Shown here in pieces: positions 7,563 through 15,414 of a stretch of DNA of 28,434 nucleotides (positions within the stretch are counted from its first letter, which is position 1; each line of letters opens with the position of its first letter). The DNA is from an uncultured Collinsella sp. GTDB lineage: Bacteria; Actinomycetota; Coriobacteriia; Coriobacteriales; Coriobacteriaceae. The notes beneath the pieces were generated by a model. The model made no database searches, was not told the origin of the DNA, and saw only the letters and a program-made list of their open reading frames with translations. The position numbers and the translations under genes are program-made. The DNA lies in assembly GCA_937981515.1 (NCBI GenBank), contig CALJNY010000333.1:1-28434 (forward strand), written 5' to 3'.

Positions 7563-7605
7563 ACGTGCAATTATACACTTCGGTTGGTTATCTGGTAGTA
7601 ACCAG
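7563..7605 (-). promoter_or_regulatory. agaS promoter with GntR-type operator
   Basis: On the reverse strand a perfect TATAAT (-10) lies at 7570-7575. About 16 bp upstream, covering the expected -35 position, lies the palindrome CTGGTAGTAACCAG at 7592-7605. CTGGT-N4-ACCAG resembles the TGGT-N-ACCA sites of GntR/HutC-family repressors such as NagR. The regulator is encoded directly upstream, so repression by blocking the -35 region is likely. A near-identical site lies upstream of the PTS operon at 11885-11898. Confidence 0.75.
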
Positions 7606-7644
7606 TTAAATGCAAAGAATCACCATATGGAAACGATGCGAGCA

Positions 7645-8376
7645 CTAGTTACTGCGCTGGTGGTAAACCTTGTATTTAAACTGATCGGCACGAGCAACCG
7701 AGAGTGTGTACTCCACTACCTCGTTTGACTCGTTATACGTAGTCCTGACCAAATCGAGCACAGGCGAGCCCTCGACAATTCCCAAAAGGTGGGCATCGGT
7801 GGGACGGGCTATGCTCGCATAGAACTCCTCTTCGGCCACGCGAATCTTTTGCTGAAAGTCCTGCTCAATCACATCGTAAAGCGGCTTACGCTCCAGCAGC
7901 GGTCGCTTTAGGGACAGAAATTGACGAACCGGTAGATAGCTGCGTTCGACCATCATGGGCATGTTGTCGGCAGAGCGAAGACGCTTGAGCTTAAAAATGC
8001 GATCGCCGATGCGCAATCCCATATGCTCGGCCAGATTCTTATCGGCCTCAATCTCGCAAAACTCGAGAATCGTGGTCTCGGGTTCTCGACCCATCGCGCG
8101 CATCTGCTCGGTAAAGCTGTAGGACTGCATAAGATTGGTTGCTTTTGCCGAACGGTCGGTCACAAAGGTACCGCGACCGTGCTGCCGAACCACCAGTCCT
8201 AAACGCTCCAGTTCCTGCAGAGCCAGGCGTACCGTAGTGCGCGAGAGACCATAGCGCTCCGAAAGTTCGCGCTCGGAAGGAATCATGTCACCGGCGCGAT
8301 ATTCATGGTCAATCATTTCGGTCAGAATATCGACCAGCTGATCGTACAGCGGTTGCTTACGCGCTCCGATCGCCAT
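7645..8376 (-). CDS. GntR/HutC-family repressor with UTRA domain
   Basis: The 243-residue product has an N-terminal winged helix-turn-helix (residues 9-75) with IPSERELSERYGLSRTTVR and the wing GRGTFV. A UTRA ligand-binding domain (about 95-238) includes MMVERSYLP and the final EYTLSVARAD segment. This is the NagR/AgaR-like subfamily that senses phosphorylated amino sugars. The ribosome site GGGAGGA is strong. It lies between the PTS operon and agaS, and two matching palindromes upstream of those units are its likely operators. No such palindrome precedes its own gene, so it may not be autoregulated. Confidence 0.92.
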   Translation of the reverse strand: MAIGARKQPLYDQLVDILTEMIDHEYRAGDMIPSERELSERYGLSRTTVRLALQELERLGLVVRQHGRGTFVTDRSAKATNLMQSYSFTEQMRAMGREPETTILEFCEIEADKNLAEHMGLRIGDRIFKLKRLRSADNMPMMVERSYLPVRQFLSLKRPLLERKPLYDVIEQDFQQKIRVAEEEFYASIARPTDAHLLGIVEGSPVLDLVRTTYNESNEVVEYTLSVARADQFKYKVYHQRSN

Positions 8377-8425
8377 CCTATCCTCCCTTTTGCTCGAATT
8401 CGGCTAACTACCTAGGGTGTTATGC

Positions 8426-8431
8426 ATTATC
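8426..8431 (-). promoter_or_regulatory. Possible -10 box for the GntR gene
   Basis: GATAAT is read on the reverse strand, in the short gap between the PTS operon terminator and the GntR gene. The matching -35 (TTAATG at 18-bp spacing) is poor. Confidence 0.35.
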
Positions 8432-8461
8432 TGTCTGCCACACCCGAATCATTAAGAAAAC

Positions 8462-8495
8462 AAAAGCCGCGCGCTCTTTCGAGCACGCGGCTTTT
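8462..8495 (-). terminator. Terminator of the PTS operon
   Basis: Arms AAAAGCCGCGCGCTC (8462-8476) and GAGCACGCGGCTTTT (8481-8495) pair around a 4-base loop with one mismatch. The reverse-strand transcript ends in TTTTGTTTTC. It follows the IID gene. Confidence 0.9.
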
Positions 8496-8561
8496 AACAT
8501 ACACATGGCTTAAGGGGTCGGGGTGTGAGCCGCGTAGGGACACACCCCTCAAGCTAGAGCC

Positions 8562-9644
8562 TTACCAGATGCTCGGCCAGAGACCAAGCGGGCCAGCGCC
8601 CAGGATGCCAAGGACGAAGAGCAGGAGAATGCCCTTGGTCGGGGTCCAGCTGTGCTTAGCGAACATGTAGTAAAGCAGCAGCGTAAGCATAAGCGGGACG
8701 AGCTTCGGGACGATGGTGTTGAGGGTGTCGGCAACAGAGAAGTTGACCGGATCCTCGGTAACGGTGCCGTAGGTCACGGACTCCATGCCGTTACCCAGAT
8801 CGGTGACGCCGCACTCGACAGCGTTGCCGTCGGCATCGGAAGCGGTAAGGGCGTTGCCGTCCTTATCGGTCATGGCGATGGTACCGGCCTCAGCGGTCTC
8901 GGTATCGATGCCCTCCATACCGGTGAAGTTCTCGGCCTCCTTCTCGGAGACGATCACGGTAGTAGCGGAGAGACCACGGGTGGTGCCGTTGGGGATCTGG
9001 AGGTTGATCTGGGTGCCACCCATGGTGACGACCAGGCAACCGACGACGAAGACGCCCATGATGGAAGCGGCACGCGTGAAGGCCTGCATGTTGGCGGTCA
9101 GAGCGTCAATAGCGCTGGTGCCAAGCTTGTAGGACCAGTTCATGAGCCAGAAGCGCAGAGCGAACTGGACGACGTTGAAGATCACCAGGAAGATGATCGG
9201 TGCAGCGGCGTTGCCGTTGATGGCCATGTTGGAGGTGATGCCGGCCGTGATAGGCACGAGCGTCAGCCAGAACAGGGCGTCACCGATACCACCGAGCGGG
9301 CCCATTGCGGCGACGCGGACGGCGCGGATCGTGGGGATGTCAACCTTGTTCTGCTCGAGCGAAAGCACGATGCCCATAACAAAGGTGACGAGGAACGGGT
9401 GGGTGTTGAAGAACTCCAGGTTGTGGCTCATGGAAGCCGCGAGGTCGTTCTTGTTGGTGTGGATCTTCTCCAGACCGGGGATGATGGAGTAAAGCCAGCC
9501 AGCGGCCTGCATGCGCTCGTAGTTGAACGATGCCTGCAGGAAGCAGGAGCGCCAAGCCATCTTGTTGAGGGTCTTCTGGTCGAGCTGCGGAGCAGGAGTG
9601 AGATCCTCGTAGTGCTCCGGGATCACATACTCATTAGATGCCAT
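8562..9644 (-). CDS. Mannose-family PTS IID component with an enlarged loop
   Basis: The 360-residue product has IID features: the N-terminal MAWRSCFLQASFNYERMQ segment, AAMGPLGGIGDALFW near residue 112, several membrane segments, and a C-terminal hydrophobic helix pair. The family is normally about 270-300 residues. Here the stretch between about 218 and 300 is an extra polar, acidic, Thr- and Gly-rich insertion (for example MTDKDGNALTASDADGNA) before the NTIVPKLVPL segment. The start at 9644 follows GGAGGTGA, located inside the end of the IIC gene; the two genes overlap by 11 bases. IID forms the membrane sugar channel with IIC. Confidence 0.92.
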   Translation of the reverse strand: MASNEYVIPEHYEDLTPAPQLDQKTLNKMAWRSCFLQASFNYERMQAAGWLYSIIPGLEKIHTNKNDLAASMSHNLEFFNTHPFLVTFVMGIVLSLEQNKVDIPTIRAVRVAAMGPLGGIGDALFWLTLVPITAGITSNMAINGNAAAPIIFLVIFNVVQFALRFWLMNWSYKLGTSAIDALTANMQAFTRAASIMGVFVVGCLVVTMGGTQINLQIPNGTTRGLSATTVIVSEKEAENFTGMEGIDTETAEAGTIAMTDKDGNALTASDADGNAVECGVTDLGNGMESVTYGTVTEDPVNFSVADTLNTIVPKLVPLMLTLLLYYMFAKHSWTPTKGILLLFVLGILGAGPLGLWPSIW

Positions 9645-10434
9645 CTTCGAAGTCACCTCCGTCAGAAACAGCTGCACCCTTCAGCTCGGTCTGCTGCTGG
9701 AAGTCCCAGAAAGCGATGCCGAAGCCGATGAGAGCGAGGATGAGCAGAGCAGGGGTTGCCAGCGAATCGTTGGCAACGGTGATGAGCGCGAGGCCAAAGC
9801 CCATGAGGAAGAAGCCCCACATATCGCGGTTCATCATAACCTTGAGCAGGACGGCGAAGCCGACGAAGCGCATCATGCCGCCTGCAGCGGAGAGACCGGT
9901 CTGCAGCCAAGTCGGGATGGCAGAAGCGATGGTCTGACCGATGGTAGCGCCAGCGATGAAGAACAGGGTGACGACGACAGCGAAGATCAGGCCGAGCAGA
10001 GCCATGGCGAAGTAGTTCAGGCGCTCGATGCCCTTGGTGTCCGCGTTGTGAGCCATGTTATCGGCCGTGGACATAAGCGGGGACATAAGCGTGAAGACCA
10101 GGGTAACGCCAAGCTGGCCAAGCAGAGCGAACGGAATGGCGAGGCCGACTGCCGCGTTGGGCTCGAGGCCCGTGGCGATAGCGAGAATGGCTGCCATGAT
10201 GCCGCCGATGACGGCGTTAGGCGGCTGAGCGCCTCCGATCGGCATGTTGCCGATCGTCATGAGCTGATAGGTACCACCCACGAGAAGACCGGTGTTGAGG
10301 TCGCCAAGGATAAGACCGATGACGGCGCCGGTGACGATGGGCTGATAGAGAGACTCGAGGAAGTCAAACTGGTCGATTGCCGCGATGAACGTGACGACGA
10401 AGACCAGAGCGATCTGGATGATCGAGTATTCCAT
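9634..10434 (-). CDS. Mannose-family PTS IIC component
   Basis: The 266-residue membrane protein has the IIC family pattern: an N-terminal helix, LVGGTYQLMTIGNMPIGGAQPPN near residue 50, and later helices including FALLGQLGVTLVF and ALLGLIFAVVVTLFF. It forms the sugar-translocating channel with IID, and the IIB-IIC-IID arrangement fits the AgaW/AgaE-type subgroup. The ribosome site AAAGGAGGAG is very strong. Two small hairpins lie between this gene and the IIB gene. Its last codons contain the ribosome site for IID, so the two subunits are translationally coupled and probably made in equal amounts. Confidence 0.93.
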   Translation of the reverse strand: MEYSIIQIALVFVVTFIAAIDQFDFLESLYQPIVTGAVIGLILGDLNTGLLVGGTYQLMTIGNMPIGGAQPPNAVIGGIMAAILAIATGLEPNAAVGLAIPFALLGQLGVTLVFTLMSPLMSTADNMAHNADTKGIERLNYFAMALLGLIFAVVVTLFFIAGATIGQTIASAIPTWLQTGLSAAGGMMRFVGFAVLLKVMMNRDMWGFFLMGFGLALITVANDSLATPALLILALIGFGIAFWDFQQQTELKGAAVSDGGDFEDGI

Positions 10435-10458
10435 CTTGCTCCTCCTTTCAAAATGTAT

Positions 10459-10507
10459 GTACGCACTTTGGATTTCACGTACAGAACGTCAGGGTTTCAC
10501 TCCTGAC
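10459..10507 (-). other. Two small hairpins between the IIB and IIC genes
   Basis: GTACG at 10459-10463 pairs with CGTAC at 10478-10482, and GTCAGG at 10488-10493 pairs with CCTGAC at 10502-10507. Neither is followed by a T run. They fill the 90-base gap between IIB and IIC and could stabilise or mark processing of the polycistronic RNA. Confidence 0.4.
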
Positions 10508-10524
10508 AACGTGGATCACGAGGA

Positions 10525-11007
10525 TTACGAGAAGAGCTTGCTCGTGTCCTCAACAGGCGTGCTCGGAACGCGCCTGATCTCCAACTCCACCCCCAATTCC
10601 TGCAGCTCTTTAAACGCAGCGACATCCTCGTCGTTAACTGCGACGGAGGTGGCGACTTGGCGCTTTCCTTCCGACATGTGCATGTTGCCGATGTTTACCT
10701 TCTTTATGGGCACACCGCCCTTGACGAGCGTAAGCACGTCTTCCGGTGTTTCGGCCACGATGAAGATCTTCTGACGCGGGCTCGCCTTGCCAATGACGTC
10801 GATGGTCTTCTGCAGAGAGAAGAAACGCGTAGCGACGCCGGCGGGAGCGGCCATCTTCATGAGGTTCTGGCGCATGGTGTTGGACGCCACGTCGTCGTTG
10901 GCGACGAGGATGAGGTTGGAGCCCAGGGTGGAGTTCCACTGGGTGGCAACCTGACCATGAACCAGTCGGTTATCGATGCGGGTAAGAAGAATGTTGGGTT
11001 CTGCCAT
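10525..11007 (-). CDS. Mannose-family PTS IIB component (active form)
   Basis: The 160-residue product carries the active-site motif RLVHGQV with the phosphorylated His near residue 16, then TRFFSLQKTIDVI and KGGVPIKKVNIGNMH. It accepts phosphate from IIA and passes it to the sugar during transport through IIC-IID. It belongs to the PTS operon, 36 bases after the YajC-like gene. The truncation-free paralogue at 41-553 keeps most of the sequence but not the active His. Confidence 0.94.
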   Translation of the reverse strand: MAEPNILLTRIDNRLVHGQVATQWNSTLGSNLILVANDDVASNTMRQNLMKMAAPAGVATRFFSLQKTIDVIGKASPRQKIFIVAETPEDVLTLVKGGVPIKKVNIGNMHMSEGKRQVATSVAVNDEDVAAFKELQELGVELEIRRVPSTPVEDTSKLFS

Positions 11008-11043
11008 GTTGATCAGCTTCCTTTCGTTATTTGCTGACGACAG

Positions 11044-11325
11044 TTACTTGATCTCCTGAATCGCGTAACGCGAAACATCTACGACGGCTCCGGATCGGAC
11101 TTTGATCTGGACCTTCTCGCCTTCGATGCCTTTGACGGTTCCGTAGATACCGCCGGCGAAAAGAACCTCTTGACCCGGCTTGAGCTCGGTGTGCAGCTCC
11201 TTGAAGTACTTCTGCTTCTTCTTCATGTTGATTTGCGACCAGATGGTGTAAATCAAGCCCATGATGACAAGCAGGCCTAAAAGGGCGACCGAGGAGCTCA
11301 GGACGTTGGCTCCGAAATCGGCCAT
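11044..11325 (-). CDS. YajC-like protein within the PTS operon
   Basis: The 93-residue product has one N-terminal membrane helix (about residues 9-30) followed by the YajC signature: a KKKQKYFKEL basic segment, LKPGQEVLFAGGIYGTVKGI and a short beta domain. YajC is an accessory subunit of the SecDF-YajC complex of protein export. Here it lies between PTS IIA and IIB genes, with its ATG overlapping the IIA stop by one base (TAATG), so it must be cotranslated with the PTS. Mannose-family PTS loci of streptococci used for host glycans also contain a YajC-like gene, so the linkage recurs. I infer a PTS-related role, possibly assembly of the IIC-IID channel, and not general Sec export. Confidence 0.88.
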   Translation of the reverse strand: MADFGANVLSSSVALLGLLVIMGLIYTIWSQINMKKKQKYFKELHTELKPGQEVLFAGGIYGTVKGIEGEKVQIKVRSGAVVDVSRYAIQEIK

Positions 11326-11768
11326 TAGATGCCGTCCTCGTCGCCGAAGATATCCTCTTCCTCGGAGCTGGCAACGGATGCGACCGTCTGGGCGGTGACG
11401 CCCGTCTGGCCAACGGTCACGGCCTGCTCGCCAAGCTCGGCGAGCGTGGCATTGCCGCGGAGGAACAGAAGCTCAATAACCATGGGAAGGTTGGTGCCAG
11501 TCAGAACCTCGACGTTGTCGACATCCTGGGCAATCATCATCGACTGGTTGAACGGGGTGCCACCGAGCAGGTCGGTAAAGACGAGCACGCCATCGCACTC
11601 CTCGCGCATGGCGGTAATAGCGGCGCGGAGATCCTCACCGTAGGATGCGGCCTGGTCGCCCTCAAAAGGAACGACGGTAAAAGCAGGCTGGTCGCCGGCA
11701 ACCATCGCGATAGCGCTTGCAAGGCCGGGTGCGAACTGTCCATGACCGGTAAGAATAAAGCCAACCAT
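11325..11768 (-). CDS. Mannose-family PTS IIA component
   Basis: The 147-residue product has the family start MVGFILTGHGQFAPGL, where His9 accepts phosphate from HPr. The core continues with GVLVFTDLLGGTPFNQ and ends in an acidic tail (SSEEEDIFGDEDGI). It is the first gene of the operon IIA, YajC-like, IIB, IIC, IID. A GGAAGGGAAA ribosome site precedes the ATG. Transcription must start in the long upstream region, which carries the presumed GntR operator at 11885-11898. Confidence 0.93.
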   Translation of the reverse strand: MVGFILTGHGQFAPGLASAIAMVAGDQPAFTVVPFEGDQAASYGEDLRAAITAMREECDGVLVFTDLLGGTPFNQSMMIAQDVDNVEVLTGTNLPMVIELLFLRGNATLAELGEQAVTVGQTGVTAQTVASVASSEEEDIFGDEDGI

Positions 11769-11884
11769 TCAAATTTCCCTTCCGAAGGTGTGTACAATCT
11801 GAGTCCGATGATTTTCGGAAGCCAGCGGGCGCTCGCCCTTAAAGCTTCTTGGAAAGCGTTCTTTGAAGACCAGTGGTTTCTAAA

Positions 11885-11898
11885 CTGGTAGTAACCAC
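11885..11898. promoter_or_regulatory. GntR operator-like site, PTS operon
   Basis: CTGGTAGTAACCAC is identical in 13 of 14 bases to the palindrome CTGGTAGTAACCAG in the agaS promoter at 7592-7605. It lies 117 bases before the IIA start codon. A second CCAGT/ACTGG pair overlaps it at 11870-11888. Confidence 0.7.
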
Positions 11899-12144
11899 GT
11901 GACGTGTTGTTGTCACTATATCACCCCAGAAGAGGTCGCTTTCGTTGATTCATACGGTAAAACGTTTTTGCACCGCTCACGGTGATAAATCGACCGTTTA
12001 CCGGTCGTTAACACTTCTACCTGCGGTTTTGAAACCGTTTCGAAATGTTTTGGCAAAAGATCGGATCTTTTCCTGTGTCTAAACAACGCAGGGCGGCTAA
12101 AAATAGCGTGTAGAAAAATTGCAGGTCATTGTGAAGATATGTGA

Positions 12145-12180
12145 ACTGGTCTTTTTGACTTAATACCAGTTAGAACCAGT
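12145..12180. promoter_or_regulatory. Cluster of ACTGGT/ACCAGT half-sites
   Basis: ACTGGT lies at 12145-12150 and ACCAGT at 12165-12170 and 12175-12180. The last two are one helical turn apart. They match the half-sites of the GntR palindrome but are spaced wider, so they may be an auxiliary or low-affinity site. Confidence 0.45.
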
Positions 12181-12191
12181 TTTGAGATTAT

Positions 12192-12221
12192 CGGTGAACG
12201 GTAGTTTTCGACCGTTCACCG
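12192..12221. repeat. Perfect 11-bp inverted repeat
   Basis: CGGTGAACGGT (12192-12202) and ACCGTTCACCG (12211-12221) are separated by 8 bases. No T run follows on either strand, so it is more likely a protein-binding site than a terminator. Confidence 0.7.
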
Positions 12222-12318
12222 GTTACTTGCAATCGTTTGCAGTCGTTTTCCCAGATGAATTAGGGGAACCCGATGGGCATTGTGCGGGCTCGAGGCCTAC
12301 CCCAGTGGTTTCGGTAAC

Positions 12319-12356
12319 AAAAAGCCCGCTAGAACGTTGTCCGTTCTAGCGGGCTT
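12319..12356 (-). terminator. Terminator of the gene at 12397-13482
   Basis: Perfect 15-bp arms at 12322-12336 and 12342-12356 (AAGCCCGCTAGAACG and its complement) enclose a 5-base loop. On the reverse strand the stem ends in TTTTTGTTACC. Confidence 0.95.
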
Positions 12357-12396
12357 AATCAGGTGATCGGTTAACGCGCAGTAGTGCAGGCAAACC

Positions 12397-13482
12397 TTAC
12401 GCAAACAGGCCGTAGATGCTGATGTTGGCCTTGGCGTAGAGGCCGTTAGCATACTCGGTCCACTTGGAGCTGGCGCTCGAAGCCTGCGAGGAATACTGCT
12501 GGTAGGCGGTGTAATAGGCGGTCATGGCCTGCTTATAGGTAGCGCTATCGGCCGTAAAGGCATCATCAGCGAAGGCCTTGGCATAGGTGCTATCGGCGTC
12601 CTTCCAGGTGCCCTTCTCGCTATCCCACTCGTCGCCGGCAAGGTTGATGATGTAGTCGGCATAGTCCTTGCTCGCGGTCTCCTCGTTGCCGTCAGCAGGC
12701 TCGGTCGGGGCGGTCGGCATGCTCGCGGAGCTATCGCCCACCTTCTTCTTGTAGAGCTTCTGCAGCGTCGCAGACTGGCGGACGATCTGCTTGGCCTGGT
12801 CCTTGGACACGCCGTACTGCGTGGCCATGGTCTTGTAGTCGGAGGTGCCGATGGAATCCTCGGCGTACTGCTTCATCTCCTTGGAAGAGACGGTAATGCC
12901 CTCGTCCTCGGCAGCGTCCAGCAGAATCTGGTTGCGCACGTAGGACAGGATAACGTCGGCAGACGGTGCGGTGTAGTTGCCGTCGTCGTCCTTGACGGTG
13001 TCGAGGCTATACTGGCTCTCGATGGCCTCGCGCGCGGTGATGTCGCTCTTCTTGCCGTTGTAGCTATAGCTTGCCACGGTCGAATCGAGCTGGTCCTCGG
13101 TCAGGGTCGCCGAGCCGACACCCTTGCCGCCAAAACCACCGTTGCCGATAAAGAAGCCGACCACAGCAGCGATCACGATAGCGACCACAAAGGCGGCAAT
13201 CATCGTCTTCTTGTGCTTGGATGCATGGTCGTCCGCGTCGGAGTCGTCGTCCTCGTCCTGTTCCTCGGGCATGAGGTTCTCGTCGGCGGCGTCCGCGGCG
13301 ATCTTTGCCTCCAGGCGAGCGTCCTCCTCCTCGGCCGTCGTGCCGGCGGCAATGTGCTCGGCAGACGTACCGGCGACCAGATCGATCTTCTCGTCCTCGT
13401 CACCGTCGGGGCCTTCGCCGCGCTCGATGATCTGGATGCCGTCGATCTCGTCCTTCTCGTCCTTCTTTTGAATCAGACCCAT
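12397..13482 (-). CDS. Membrane-anchored SurA/PrsA-like N-domain protein
   Basis: The 361-residue product has a long acidic cytoplasmic N-terminus (residues 1-90, with EQDEDDDSDADD), one membrane helix at about 93-113 (MIAAFVVAIVIAAVVGFFIG), a Gly-rich linker, and an extracellular helical region. The latter (about residues 150-240, ITAREAIESQYS through QIVRQSATLQKLYKK) has the pattern of the chaperone N-domain of SurA/PrsA-type foldases. No prolyl isomerase (rotamase) domain follows. An extracytoplasmic chaperone role is possible. It has its own AAGGAG ribosome site and a strong terminator, so it is probably monocistronic. Confidence 0.65.
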   Translation of the reverse strand: MGLIQKKDEKDEIDGIQIIERGEGPDGDEDEKIDLVAGTSAEHIAAGTTAEEEDARLEAKIAADAADENLMPEEQDEDDDSDADDHASKHKKTMIAAFVVAIVIAAVVGFFIGNGGFGGKGVGSATLTEDQLDSTVASYSYNGKKSDITAREAIESQYSLDTVKDDDGNYTAPSADVILSYVRNQILLDAAEDEGITVSSKEMKQYAEDSIGTSDYKTMATQYGVSKDQAKQIVRQSATLQKLYKKKVGDSSASMPTAPTEPADGNEETASKDYADYIINLAGDEWDSEKGTWKDADSTYAKAFADDAFTADSATYKQAMTAYYTAYQQYSSQASSASSKWTEYANGLYAKANISIYGLFA

Positions 13483-13520
13483 ATCAGTTACTCCTTGTTA
13501 GGAAACATAGTCCGCAATAG

Positions 13521-13549
13521 AATACGCCCGACAGAGCGCCGGGCGTATT
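13521..13549 (-). terminator. Probable terminator after isocitrate dehydrogenase
   Basis: Perfect 10-bp arms AATACGCCCG (13521-13530) and its complement (13540-13549) are followed on the reverse strand by a weak T-rich stretch (ATTCTATTG). The position after the dehydrogenase gene supports termination, but the tail is poor. Confidence 0.6.
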
Positions 13550-13584
13550 GATTCTCAGGTTATACGCAAACACTTAAGTACTAT

Positions 13585-14694
13585 TTAGGCGTTTGCAGTC
13601 TGCATGCCTTGGGCCAGGTGCGCGATAACGGCATCGGCAAAGGCCTGCGTGCCCACAGCGCCCTCAACGGAGCCGGTCTGGGCACGACGAACGTCGCCGG
13701 TAACCTGCTCACCCTCGTCGAGCGTAGCAGAAACGGCGGCGCGAATGCGATTGGCCGCGTCGTTCTCGCCCAGGTGATCGAGCATCATAGCCGCAGACAG
13801 AATCTCGGCCGTGGGGTTAGCGATATCCTGGCCAGCGATATCGGGCGCGGAGCCGTGCGTTGCCTCGAAGATGGCGCAGTCGGCACCGATGTTGGAACCC
13901 GGAGCCATACCCAGGCCGCCCACCAGACCTGCGCACAGGTCGCTCACGATGTCACCGTACAGGTTGGGCAGCACCAGGACATCGAAGTCGTTGGGGTTCT
14001 GGACCAGGCCCATGCAGGTAGCGTCGACAATCTTGTCGTTGAACTCGATATCGGGATAGTTGGCGGCCACCTCGCGCGCAACGCGCAGGAACAGGCCGTC
14101 GGTCGCCTTCATGATGTTGGCCTTGTGCACGGCCGTCACCTTTTTGCGGCCGCAGCGGCGGGCGTACTCAAAGGCGTACTCCACAATGCGGCGGCTCTTG
14201 GCGATGGAAATCGGCTTAATTGAGATGGCGGAATCCGCGGCGAAGGTCTTCTGGCCCGAGCGCTCGACGAGCTGCGAGAGCTCCTCGACCTCGGCAGCGC
14301 CCTCATCGAACTCGATGCCGGCGTAGAGGTCCTCGGTGTTCTCGCGCACGATGACCAAGTCGACGTCGCGGAAGCGCGAGCCGTCGCCCGGCTGCGACAG
14401 GCAGGGGCGCACGCAGGCATACAGGTCGAAGTGCTTGCGCAGGGCCACGTTGACGCTGCGGAAACCCGTGCCGACCGGTGTGGTGATGGGGCCCTTGATA
14501 GCGACCTTGGTCTCGGCGACCGCATCGAGCACGTGCTGGGGCAGTGGCGTGCCAAACTCGTCCATGACGCCGGCGCCGGCCTCTTGGACGTTCCAATTAA
14601 TCTGGACACCGGCGGCCTCGACCACGCGGCGCATGGCCTGCGTAATCTCGGGACCGATACCGTCACCGGGAATCAGGACTACATCGTGCGCCAT
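13585..14694 (-). CDS. Isocitrate dehydrogenase, probably NAD-dependent
   Basis: The 369-residue product belongs to the isocitrate/isopropylmalate dehydrogenase family. Visible motifs are [13 protein letters not shown] at the start, [24 protein letters not shown] with the substrate-binding Ser, Asn and Arg residues, [15 protein letters not shown], the [10 protein letters not shown] region, the metal-binding [10 protein letters not shown] segment, and [12 protein letters not shown]. The [11 protein letters not shown] segment favours isocitrate over isopropylmalate. It makes 2-oxoglutarate in the cytoplasm. The ribosome site GAGGAG overlaps the stop of the preceding HEAT-like gene, so it is translationally coupled as the last gene of a four-gene operon. 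Confidence 0.88.
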   Translation of the reverse strand: MAHDVVLIPGDGIGPEITQAMRRVVEAAGVQINWNVQEAGAGVMDEFGTPLPQHVLDAVAETKVAIKGPITTPVGTGFRSVNVALRKHFDLYACVRPCLSQPGDGSRFRDVDLVIVRENTEDLYAGIEFDEGAAEVEELSQLVERSGQKTFAADSAISIKPISIAKSRRIVEYAFEYARRCGRKKVTAVHKANIMKATDGLFLRVAREVAANYPDIEFNDKIVDATCMGLVQNPNDFDVLVLPNLYGDIVSDLCAGLVGGLGMAPGSNIGADCAIFEATHGSAPDIAGQDIANPTAEILSAAMMLDHLGENDAANRIRAAVSATLDEGEQVTGDVRRAQTGSVEGAVGTQAFADAVIAHLAQGMQTANA

Positions 14695-14700
14695 AATCTG

Positions 14701-15399
14701 TCACTCCTCGTCTTCGGCGTCGTCAGATTTTTTAACGCTAGCACGCTTCTTCTTTTTGGAGAGATCCAGGCCAAAACGTTTAACAAGCATTTCGCAAATC
14801 TCGCTCGAACGGGCCTTGAGATAGCTGCCCTTGCCGTTCTCGGCATCGAACTTAAGGCGCAGCGCAAGCTTCTCGGCGACCTCGGCGTCAATCTCGCCCT
14901 GGCCAAACTCGTACAGGCAACCGAGCATGTCGCGATACTCGAGGTCGCCGTGGTAGCACTGGATGGCCTCGTCCAGGATGGGCCAAGCCTCGCGCGAACG
15001 CTCGACGCTCGTGGCGCCCCACACGCACAGCAGGCGGAAGGCGGAATAGCGCAGCGTGGAGGAAATCTCGTCGAACAGCGCGGTCTCGGCGCCCTCAAAG
15101 GCATCGCCCAGCTGCTCGGGGCAGGTGGTGGCGAGCGTCGCCAGGGCATCGAGAGCCTCCCAGCGGGTCTGAGCCTCGGGGCGATCGAGCGCCTCGATCA
15201 GCGCGGGCACGCAGGGCACGACGCGCTGCGGATCGCGCTCGGCAAGCAGGTGCAGCACGCGGGCGGCAAACTGACGGATGCGGCGCGTGGGGCAGCCGAG
15301 CTCCTTGACCAGACGGTCGACGGCGTTCTCGTTCTCCTCTGCCAGCTGAAGCTGTGCCAGCTCCTCGTCGGTGAGCTGTTCTTCCTTGTTTTCTGCCAT
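14701..15399 (-). CDS. HEAT-like helical repeat protein of unknown function
   Basis: The 232-residue product starts with an acidic helix (TDEELAQLQLAEENENA) and continues with helical repeats of HEAT type: TRRIRQFAARVLHLLAE, VVPCVPALIEALD, TRWEALDALATLATTCP, STLRYSAFRLLCVWG. It ends in a Lys-rich then acidic tail (SKKKKRASVKKSDDAEDEE). HEAT-like proteins are usually protein-binding scaffolds, and nothing points to a specific partner. It sits 6 bases before the isocitrate dehydrogenase gene and 15 bases after the small membrane protein gene. Confidence 0.7.
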   Translation of the reverse strand: MAENKEEQLTDEELAQLQLAEENENAVDRLVKELGCPTRRIRQFAARVLHLLAERDPQRVVPCVPALIEALDRPEAQTRWEALDALATLATTCPEQLGDAFEGAETALFDEISSTLRYSAFRLLCVWGATSVERSREAWPILDEAIQCYHGDLEYRDMLGCLYEFGQGEIDAEVAEKLALRLKFDAENGKGSYLKARSSEICEMLVKRFGLDLSKKKKRASVKKSDDAEDEE

Positions 15400-15414
15400 A
15401 GTTACCTCTTCTTA

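Larger units (their letters stand above)
11769..12318 (-). promoter_or_regulatory. Palindrome-rich control region upstream of the PTS operon
   Basis: About 550 bases contain no gene. In order away from the operon they hold: the operator-like site at 11885-11898; GTGAC/GTCAC at 11899-11903 and 11912-11916; CACCG/CGGTG at 11971-11984; CGACCG/CGGTCG at 11991-12007; GAAACCGTTTC at 12031-12041; ACTGGT/ACCAGT half-sites at 12145-12180; and a perfect 11-bp arm pair at 12192-12202 and 12211-12221. A clear -35/-10 pair could not be fixed. The density suggests several regulators or a structured leader. Confidence 0.6.

Noticed and set aside
8652..9731. Long rightward frame opposite the IID gene
   Set aside because: It is a His/Asp/Gly-rich antisense shadow of the membrane protein gene, with no independent support.
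11851..11864. Catabolite-repression (cre-like) site GGAAAGCGTTCTTT
   Set aside because: One base too many before the CG centre to fit the cre consensus; too weak to report as a site.
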